11,769 nucleotides of DNA, taken from positions 1-11,769 of the forward strand of contig CANHXV010000051.1 in the NCBI GenBank assembly GCA_947464665.1. Direction: 5' to 3'. The stretch is from Comamonadaceae bacterium (GTDB taxonomy: Bacteria > Pseudomonadota > Gammaproteobacteria > Burkholderiales > Burkholderiaceae_C). Both the position numbers and the translations under genes were made by a program. The notes under the pieces were generated by a model. The model was not told the origin of the DNA and searched no databases. It saw only the letters and a program-made list of their open reading frames with translations. This document shows positions 6,683 through 11,769 of the stretch, piece by piece. How positions within the stretch are numbered: position 1 is the first letter of the stretch; each line of letters opens with the position of its first letter.

Positions 6683-8058
6683 TGAAGCGTCTCGGTGCTA
6701 GCAGGCGACCTGAACCCGCCAATCGGATGGCGTGCTTTGGGATTTAAATCTAAATTCAAATCAAGCTCTGCGAGACTGGCTGGCATCTCCAACTTTGCAT
6801 TTGGTGACGCAAGTCCGGTAGATTTTCCAATGTCTTCAGAGGGTATCAAAGTACTCATGCCATTCTTTGTTTTTCGACCTTGGATTCGAAGCCCTGCCCA
6901 AACAGCAAGGACACCCAAGAGGGCTAGGGCAGCCCAAAGGTAAGCGTTTCGATGAGGTGCTTCAAGCAGACGGTTTAAGTTGAAAAAACCACTGCCGCTA
7001 TCGGCCGATTTGTGTTGAATGCTTGGGATTGTTTGACCCACACTCAGGGGGACTGAAGCAGTGAGCTGCATCAGTTGGTTGACATTGCTTTGAAGCGAAT
7101 CTAATTGTTTTTGAGCATCTTTCAAAGCGCGCTGGGCAGCCAATCTTGTTTCAGCGTTTTGTTTTTCTATGTTGGCTTGAGAAAGTTTCAGTTGGTCTAT
7201 CGTCGCGCTTGCTGTGTTGGCAGCGGCCTCTTCTTGCCCTACCTTGCCAGTCATTTGACGGGAAGGTGCTTGCGCATTGATTGAACGAGGATTTTGCGCA
7301 GCTGCCTGAGAAAATGCGATAAAGTCTTTTTGCTGTGCGATGAGAAATTGACGTGCATCATCAGCATCGATAGCGCGAACAGCCGTATCTGATGGCGCTT
7401 TAAGCACGGCACCTGCACGCAGCAAATTCACATTGCCCTCAATGAAGGCGTCTGGCTGATTTTTGAGTAACGCGACCAACATTTGTTGCGTGCTCATGTC
7501 TTCAGAAAGCCACTTTTGAATAATTTGACTGGCACTTTCGCCTTTTTGAACGACGTGTTCAGTGGGAGCTTGTTGAGCCTGTGCCTGCGGGTTTGCCGCT
7601 TGGGGTAGTTTGATTGGCGCCTCGACTTTAACTGGTGCAGGTTTGAGCATCAAAGTGAATGCTTTCACCCATTTGCCAGATGCAGTTTGTGCTTCTATCA
7701 AAAGATCCACAAAATTATCGGAGAAAGCTTGCGGGCTGAACAAACGAATTCGCTTGATGCCATCTGTTGTTTCAACAAGCTCAAGTTGTAATTCACCGAT
7801 AGCAGGTGTGAAAACCAAGCCCAGTTGCGAGAATCTTTCTGCAGACGCAAGCTTAACGACCAATTGACCCCATTCTTCAGCTGTCGCACTGGCAACGCTG
7901 ATCTCGGCACGCAATGGCTCGCCTTTGTGCGATTGCACTTCGATACCTGCAAGTGTCAGTGCGTGAACACTCAGACTTAGACAACTCAAGCCAATACCAA
8001 AGCCTATGACGCTGAGAAGTCCAACACGGAGGCTGGTTAGGGTTTGGGGACGAGTCAT
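6679..8058 (-). CDS. fimV: FimV-like envelope protein, short form without TPR tail
   Basis: FimV proteins are inner-membrane, pole-associated proteins that bind peptidoglycan and help organise type IV pili or polarity. This one has 459 residues. Residues 1-33 look like a signal peptide (basic start, hydrophobic core, VHA then LTLAG). Residues 34 to about 143 match the FimV N-terminal domain (LAGIEVQSHKGEPLRAEI, RIRLFSPQAFSDNFVDLLIEA). Residues about 168-221 form the LysM-like segment (HVVQKGESASQI). A coiled coil is likely at 285-330 and one membrane helix at about 372-391. Only about 65 cytoplasmic residues follow, with a short acidic Leu/Asp stretch, whereas typical FimV has several hundred more including TPRs. 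An in-frame TTG at 8100 is possible, but the ATG at 8058 gives a clean signal peptide, although it lacks a clear Shine-Dalgarno. It is the conserved neighbour between asd and truA. Confidence 0.88.
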   Translation of the reverse strand: MTRPQTLTSLRVGLLSVIGFGIGLSCLSLSVHALTLAGIEVQSHKGEPLRAEISVASATAEEWGQLVVKLASAERFSQLGLVFTPAIGELQLELVETTDGIKRIRLFSPQAFSDNFVDLLIEAQTASGKWVKAFTLMLKPAPVKVEAPIKLPQAANPQAQAQQAPTEHVVQKGESASQIIQKWLSEDMSTQQMLVALLKNQPDAFIEGNVNLLRAGAVLKAPSDTAVRAIDADDARQFLIAQQKDFIAFSQAAAQNPRSINAQAPSRQMTGKVGQEEAAANTASATIDQLKLSQANIEKQNAETRLAAQRALKDAQKQLDSLQSNVNQLMQLTASVPLSVGQTIPSIQHKSADSGSGFFNLNRLLEAPHRNAYLWAALALLGVLAVWAGLRIQGRKTKNGMSTLIPSEDIGKSTGLASPNAKLEMPASLAELDLNLDLNPKARHPIGGFRSPASTETLQ

Positions 8059-8107
8059 TTTTGAATGTTTAAGTTGGCAGAGTGGTGCTCGCAGGGTCAA
8101 GCTTCTT

Positions 8108-9235
8108 TTAAGCGGCTAACAAAATACGCAGCATGCGGCGCAAAGGTTCTGCGGCGCCCCACAGCAATTGATCGCCAATGGTGAAGGCGCCAAGATACTC
8201 AGAGCCCATGGCCAACTTACGAATACGGCCCACAGGAATGGTCATGGTGCCAGTTACTGCAACAGGTGTGAGGTGTTGCAAGGTGGCTTCGCGTGTGTTG
8301 GGGATCACTTTGACCCACTGATTGTCGGCAGCGATCATGGCTTCGATGTCGGAGAGCGGGACGTCTTTTTTCAGCTTGAAGGTGAGAGCCTGACTGTGAC
8401 AACGCATGGCTCCCACACGAACGCAAAAGCCATCGACAGGAATAGCTGGCTTGTTGAAGCCTTCGCCCAAGCCCAAAATTTTGTTGGATTCGGCCATGCC
8501 TTTCCATTCTTCTTTGGACATACCATTGCCCAGATCTTTGTCGATCCAAGGAATGAGAGAGCCGCCGAGAGGTGCGCCAAAGTTGACAGTTTCAGTGCCA
8601 CTCAGAGATCGTTGTTTGTCAATGACTTTGCGATCGATTTCCAAAATGGCACTCTTGGGGTCGTCGAGCAAAGCTTTCACTTCTGCATTCAAGGTGCCGT
8701 ATTGTGTGAGTAATTCGCGCATGTGTTGCGCGCCGCCACCTGAGGCTGCTTGGTAGGTTTGGGTGCTCATCCATTCGACCAAACCGGCTTTGTACAAAGC
8801 GCCAACACCCATCAACATACAGCTGACAGTGCAGTTGCCGCCAATCCAATTTTTGCCACCATTTTTCAATGCAGTTTGAATGACGGACATGTTCACAGGA
8901 TCCAAAATGATGATCGCGTCTTTGTCCATGCGCAGCGTAGAAGCAGCATCAATCCAGTGGCCACTCCAGCCAGAGGCACGCAGCTTGGGGAAAACTTCGG
9001 TGGTGTAGTCACCGCCTTGAGCGGTGATGATGATGTCGCAACGTTTCAATGCATCGATGCTGAAAGCATCTTTCAAGCTTGTCTCGTTTTTGGCCATGGC
9101 GGGCGCTTTGCCGCCAGAGTTGGAGGTGGAGAAGAACAAAGGTTCTATCAAACCAAAGTCGCCCTCGGCTTGCATGCGGTCCATCAAGACGGAGCCAACC
9201 ATGCCACGCCAGCCTACAAGTCCTACCAATTTCAT
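8108..9235 (-). CDS. asd: Aspartate-semialdehyde dehydrogenase
   Basis: Asd reduces beta-aspartyl phosphate with NADPH to aspartate semialdehyde, the branch point to lysine/diaminopimelate, threonine and methionine. The 375-residue length fits the Gram-negative type. The nucleotide-binding motif GLVGWRGMVGS opens the protein. The catalytic cysteine is Cys135 in GGNCTVSCMLM, the same number as in E. coli. Substrate-binding and acid-base residues appear as Arg273 and His280 in CVRVGAMRCHSQA; NFGAPLGGSLIPWID is also conserved. The ATG at 9235 has AAAGGG 7 nt upstream. It follows leuB by 72 nt, a gap with a hairpin, and precedes the fimV-like gene by 49 nt. This leuB-asd-fimV-truA order is familiar from betaproteobacteria and pseudomonads. 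Confidence 0.97.
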   Translation of the reverse strand: MKLVGLVGWRGMVGSVLMDRMQAEGDFGLIEPLFFSTSNSGGKAPAMAKNETSLKDAFSIDALKRCDIIITAQGGDYTTEVFPKLRASGWSGHWIDAASTLRMDKDAIIILDPVNMSVIQTALKNGGKNWIGGNCTVSCMLMGVGALYKAGLVEWMSTQTYQAASGGGAQHMRELLTQYGTLNAEVKALLDDPKSAILEIDRKVIDKQRSLSGTETVNFGAPLGGSLIPWIDKDLGNGMSKEEWKGMAESNKILGLGEGFNKPAIPVDGFCVRVGAMRCHSQALTFKLKKDVPLSDIEAMIAADNQWVKVIPNTREATLQHLTPVAVTGTMTIPVGRIRKLAMGSEYLGAFTIGDQLLWGAAEPLRRMLRILLAA

Positions 9236-9307
9236 GTCATCACCCTTTCAATTTAATTTTGAGATTCCGACTCGTCGAGCCGGAAGGGCATGACGAGTTT
9301 TGAGTTA
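9236..9307 (-). other. leuB-asd intergenic region with hairpin
   Basis: This is the largest gap within the minus-strand cluster (72 nt). A perfect 7-bp inverted repeat, ACTCGTC at 9270-9276 and GACGAGT at 9292-9298, encloses a 15-nt loop. An overlapping near-palindrome, CCGACTCG-T-CGAGCCGG (9267-9283, one mismatched pair), could form a competing structure. On the transcript strand the stem is followed by an A-rich rather than a U-rich stretch, so it is not a classical terminator. It could attenuate, mark an RNA-processing site between leuB and asd, or flank an internal asd promoter. I saw no strong promoter. Confidence 0.45.
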
Positions 9308-10393
9308 TCAGCTCTTTGTCGTTTTCGTAATTGCTTTAACAACAGCTTCGCCCATTTCGCGCGTGCTGACCTTTTGTGTGCCTTCTGACCAGATGTCAAT
9401 CGTGCGCAAACCTGAAGCCAATACAGATTTCACCGCCGTTTCAATGCGATCGGCGGATTGGGCTTGGTTCAGTGAAAAACGTAACATCATGGCTGCGGAC
9501 AGTATTGTAGCCAATGGGTTTGCAATACCCTTACCAGCGATGTCGGGTGCGCTGCCGTGGCTGGGCTCGTACAAGCCTTGGTTTTTGCTGTTCAAACTGG
9601 CCGATGGCAACATGCCAATGGAGCCTGTGAGCATGGAAGCTTCGTCGGACAATATGTCGCCAAACATGTTGCCGGTGACCACCACGTCAAATTTCTTGGG
9701 TTCTTTGACCAATTGCATGGCTGCGTTGTCAACATACATGTGATCGAGCGCCACATCGGGATATTCTTTGTGGACATCGGTGACCACATCTTTCCAGAAC
9801 TGGAAGGTCTCAAGCACATTGGACTTGTCAACACTGGTTAATTTTTTTCTGCGTTTGCGAGCAGCTTGGAAGGCCACATGGGCAATGCGTTCGATTTCGG
9901 GGCGTGAATAACGCATCGTGTCAAAAGCTTCTTCTGCGCCAGGGAAATGACCATCTGTGGCGACACGGCGTCCACGAGGTTGACCAAAGTAAATGTCGCC
10001 CGTGAGTTCCCGAATGATCAAAATGTCAAGGCCTGAAATGAGTTCAGGCTTGAGGCTGGAGGCACCCACCAATTGCTCGTAGCAAATGGCGGGTCGGAAG
10101 TTGGCGAACAAGCCCAAGTTTTTGCGTAAGCCCAAAATAGCTTGTTCAGGGCGCAAGGGGCGGTCAAGTTTGTCGTATTTCCAGTCGCCTACAGCACCAA
10201 ACAAAATGGCGTCCGATTCTTTGGCGAGCTTCAGTGTGGAATCTGGCAAAGGGTGCCCGTGGACTTCATATGCGGCGCCGCCCACCAAGGCTTCTTCCAT
10301 TTCGAATTTCAAATCGAGCGCATGCAGGACCTTGACTGCTTCTGCAACGATTTCGGTGCCAATGCCGTCACCCGGCAGAACTGCAATTTTCAT
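9308..10393 (-). CDS. leuB: 3-isopropylmalate dehydrogenase
   Basis: LeuB oxidises and decarboxylates 3-isopropylmalate with NAD+ to 2-ketoisocaproate, the last leucine-specific step before transamination. The 361-residue protein carries the whole family signature: LPGDGIGTEI at the start, substrate-binding Arg90, Arg100 and Arg128 (LRKNLGLFANFRP, IIRELTGDIYFG), catalytic Tyr135 and Lys190 (SVDKSNVLE), metal-binding Asp223, Asp246 and Asp250 (GNMFGDILSDEAS), and the adenine-site loop EPSHGSAPDIAGKGIANP. Hydrophobic-pocket residues near 88-95 suit isopropylmalate rather than isocitrate or tartrate. The ATG at 10393 has no clear Shine-Dalgarno in the A/T-rich 44-nt leader after leuD. Confidence 0.97.
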   Translation of the reverse strand: MKIAVLPGDGIGTEIVAEAVKVLHALDLKFEMEEALVGGAAYEVHGHPLPDSTLKLAKESDAILFGAVGDWKYDKLDRPLRPEQAILGLRKNLGLFANFRPAICYEQLVGASSLKPELISGLDILIIRELTGDIYFGQPRGRRVATDGHFPGAEEAFDTMRYSRPEIERIAHVAFQAARKRRKKLTSVDKSNVLETFQFWKDVVTDVHKEYPDVALDHMYVDNAAMQLVKEPKKFDVVVTGNMFGDILSDEASMLTGSIGMLPSASLNSKNQGLYEPSHGSAPDIAGKGIANPLATILSAAMMLRFSLNQAQSADRIETAVKSVLASGLRTIDIWSEGTQKVSTREMGEAVVKAITKTTKS

Positions 10394-10437
10394 GATGTAA
10401 AGACTTTAAAAAAAGATGCGTTTTGTATTGTCGATGT
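10394..10437 (-). other. A/T-rich leuD-leuB spacer
   Basis: The 44 nt between leuD and leuB hold a run of seven A on the plus strand (seven T on the transcript strand) and a small perfect palindrome, TAAAG-A-CTTTA at 10398-10408. There is no clear ribosome-binding site for leuB and no stem before the T run that would make it a terminator. A weak TCGACA hexamer on the transcript strand lacks a good -10 partner. Confidence 0.35.
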
Positions 10438-11082
10438 TTAGGCAATGTGCGCCAACCATGGCTTCGTCGCTAAACGTTCTGCTTCGAAGCTTTTGATTTT
10501 CTCTGCATGGCGCAACGTTAAACCGATGTCATCCAAGCCGTTGATCAAGCAGTATTTGCGAAAAGCTTGAACGTCGAATGGAATCTCTTCACCTTGTGCA
10601 CGAACCACCACTTGGCGTTCAAGGTCAATGGTGAGTTGATAACCAGGAAATGCAGCCACTTCATCAAATAGTTTGGCCACGACGTTTTCGGGCAGCACGA
10701 TGGGCAACAAACCGTTTTTAAAACAGTTGTTGAAAAAAATATCGGCATAGCTGGGTGCAATGACTGCGCGAAAACCATATTGGTCAATAGCCCATGGCGC
10801 GTGCTCGCGGGATGAGCCGCACCCAAAGTTTTTGCGAGCCAGCAAAATGGAGGCGCCTTGATAGCGCGCCTGATTGAGAATGAAGTCCGGATTGGGTTTG
10901 CGGCTGGCAGGGTCTTGACCAGGAAAGCCTGCATCCAAGTAGCGCCATTCGTCAAAAAGATTGGGACCAAAGCCTGTTTTGCGAATCGACTTTAAGAACT
11001 GCTTGGGAATGATGGCGTCTGTGTCAACGTTTTCGCGGTCCATTGGCGCCACGAGGCCTTTGTGTACATTGAATTTTTGCAT
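10438..11082 (-). CDS. leuD: 3-isopropylmalate dehydratase small subunit
   Basis: LeuD is the swivel-domain subunit of isopropylmalate isomerase; with LeuC it converts 2-isopropylmalate to 3-isopropylmalate. The 214-residue length is typical of the proteobacterial form. The N-terminus has the expected HKGLVAPMDRENVDTDAIIP (8-27) and KQFLKSI. The active-site loop is LARKNFGCGSSREHAPWA (81-98). ADIFFNNCFKNGLLPI and the C-terminal DDIGLTLRHAEKIKSFE are also conserved. The ATG at 11082 has AAGGA 6 nt upstream, within the 12-nt gap after leuC. Some betaproteobacteria carry a tiny entericidin-like lipoprotein gene between leuC and leuD; there is no room for it here. Confidence 0.97.
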   Translation of the reverse strand: MQKFNVHKGLVAPMDRENVDTDAIIPKQFLKSIRKTGFGPNLFDEWRYLDAGFPGQDPASRKPNPDFILNQARYQGASILLARKNFGCGSSREHAPWAIDQYGFRAVIAPSYADIFFNNCFKNGLLPIVLPENVVAKLFDEVAAFPGYQLTIDLERQVVVRAQGEEIPFDVQAFRKYCLINGLDDIGLTLRHAEKIKSFEAERLATKPWLAHIA

Positions 11083-11094
11083 GTGGATTCCTTT

Positions 11095-11769
11095 TTAGGC
11101 AAACTGACGAATGTCCACAAAGTGACCATGAATGGCCGCAGCAGCAGCCATGGCAGGGCTGACCAAGTGAGTGCGTCCGCCAGCGCCTTGACGGCCTTCA
11201 AAGTTGCGGTTGCTGGTGCTGGCGCAACGCTCACCGGGCTCTAAGCGGTCGGCATTCATGGCCAAGCACATGGAGCAACCAGGTTCACGCCATTCAAAGC
11301 CAGCGGCCTTGAAAATTTCGTGCAGGCCTTCGCGCTCGGCTTGTTCTTTGACCAAGCCAGAGCCTGGTACCACCATGGCCAACTTGACTGTTTTTGAAAC
11401 TTTTTGACCCAACTTTTTAACCAAAGCGGCTGCCTCACGCATGTCCTCAATGCGGCTGTTGGTGCACGAGCCAATGAAGACTTTGTCGACAAAAATATCG
11501 TTCAGAGCTTTGCCAGGTTGAAGTCCCATGTAGGTGAGGGCGCGCTCAATGGCATCGCGCTTGTTGGCATCTTTTTCTTTGTCAGGATCGGGCACGATGC
11601 CATTGATGCCAAGCACCATTTCGGGTGAAGTACCCCAGGTGACTTGGGGCACGATGTCGGCTGCATTGATTTCAACCACGGCATCGAAGTGCGCACCTGC
11701 ATCGGACTGCAATGTTTTCCAGTATGTGACCGCATGATCCCATTCCACGCCAGTGGGCGACAACAAGCG
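11095..11769 (-). CDS. leuC: 3-isopropylmalate dehydratase large subunit (C-terminal half only)
   Basis: LeuC carries the [4Fe-4S] cluster of isopropylmalate isomerase, an aconitase-family enzyme. The window holds 224 C-terminal residues; the usual length is about 470, so the start lies beyond the right edge. All three cluster cysteines are visible: the GSCTNSRIEDMR motif (about residue 102 of this fragment) and the pair in EPGCSMCLAMN (about 165 and 168). QVTWGTSPEM, VDKVFIGSCTN, MVVPGSGLVK and SNRNFEGRQG are further family segments. The frame is open to the last base, and the first visible codons are CGC TTG TTG, not a start. It is the first gene of the cluster visible here, 12 nt before leuD. 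Confidence 0.97.
   Translation of the reverse strand, partial: RLLSPTGVEWDHAVTYWKTLQSDAGAHFDAVVEINAADIVPQVTWGTSPEMVLGINGIVPDPDKEKDANKRDAIERALTYMGLQPGKALNDIFVDKVFIGSCTNSRIEDMREAAALVKKLGQKVSKTVKLAMVVPGSGLVKEQAEREGLHEIFKAAGFEWREPGCSMCLAMNADRLEPGERCASTSNRNFEGRQGAGGRTHLVSPAMAAAAAIHGHFVDIRQFA

Noticed and set aside
7960..8058. Lipoprotein signal in the FimV-like protein (Cys in the hydrophobic core)
   Set aside because: The residues before the cysteine (G-L-S) do not fit a lipobox well, and a signal peptidase I site at VHA follows a few residues later.
8059..8100. TTG at 8100 as start of the fimV-like gene
   Set aside because: It would place 14 extra residues before a signal peptide that begins cleanly at the ATG at 8058. 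The ribosome site before the TTG is no better.
8095..8100. TTGACC as a -35 element of an internal fimV promoter
   Set aside because: On the minus strand the hexamer is close to consensus, but no -10-like hexamer lies 16-18 bp downstream.
8168..9256. Plus-strand open frames of 181 and 168 codons
   Set aside because: Both are antisense to asd, whose catalytic residues are all in place. The translations show no domain and there is no separate ribosome site or promoter evidence.
11083..11094. Hidden entericidin-like small gene between leuC and leuD
   Set aside because: Only 12 nt separate the two genes, all taken up by the leuD ribosome site and spacer.
1..11769. Mobile elements, CRISPR arrays, tRNA genes, toxin-antitoxin or defence genes
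   Set aside because: Nearly all the sequence is accounted for by twelve core genes, and the gaps are at most 121 bp. I saw no direct repeat arrays, transposase fragments or cloverleaf structures.

Overview
The window looks like a stretch of ordinary, vertically inherited core chromosome from a betaproteobacterium of the order Burkholderiales, most likely the family Comamonadaceae (Limnohabitans, Rhodoferax or Polaromonas-like). This rests on gene order, leuC-leuD-leuB-asd-fimV-truA-trpF-trpB-trpA-accD, which I know from this group, and on protein character such as the YggT family and a LysS of about 510 residues. No database search was possible, so the genus is a guess. I see no insertion sequence, prophage, CRISPR array, tRNA, rRNA or riboswitch, and no convincing undescribed system.

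Layout: (1) 1-1518, minus strand, lysS (lysyl-tRNA synthetase), lacking only its last few codons at the window edge. (2) 1519-1639, a divergent intergenic region with a perfect 15-bp palindrome. (3) 1640-2185, plus strand, a YggT-family membrane protein starting at GTG behind a strong GGAGG site. (4) 2186-2219, a short convergent gap with an imperfect hairpin. (5) 2220-11769, ten minus-strand genes. In transcription order from the right edge they are leuC (3' half only), leuD, leuB, asd, fimV-like, truA, trpF, trpB, trpA and accD.

The minus-strand block looks like one long transcription unit, possibly with internal promoters. Three junctions overlap by 4 nt (fimV/truA GTGA, truA/trpF ATGA, trpB/trpA ATGA), trpF/trpB are 4 nt apart, leuC/leuD 12 nt and trpA/accD 21 nt. 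The larger gaps are leuD/leuB (44 nt), leuB/asd (72 nt) and asd/fimV (49 nt). The products cover leucine synthesis (LeuCDB), the branch point to lysine, threonine and methionine (Asd), the last three soluble steps of tryptophan synthesis (TrpF, TrpB, TrpA), tRNA pseudouridylation (TruA), malonyl-CoA formation (AccD) and a pole-associated cell-envelope protein (FimV-like).

The most notable item is the FimV-like protein. At 459 residues it keeps the signal peptide, FimV N-terminal domain, LysM-like segment, coiled coil and membrane helix, but ends shortly after the membrane helix, so it lacks the long acidic cytoplasmic TPR region usual for FimV. Others are the absence of folC after accD, the lysS/yggT palindrome, a hairpin between leuB and asd, and a tail on TrpB.
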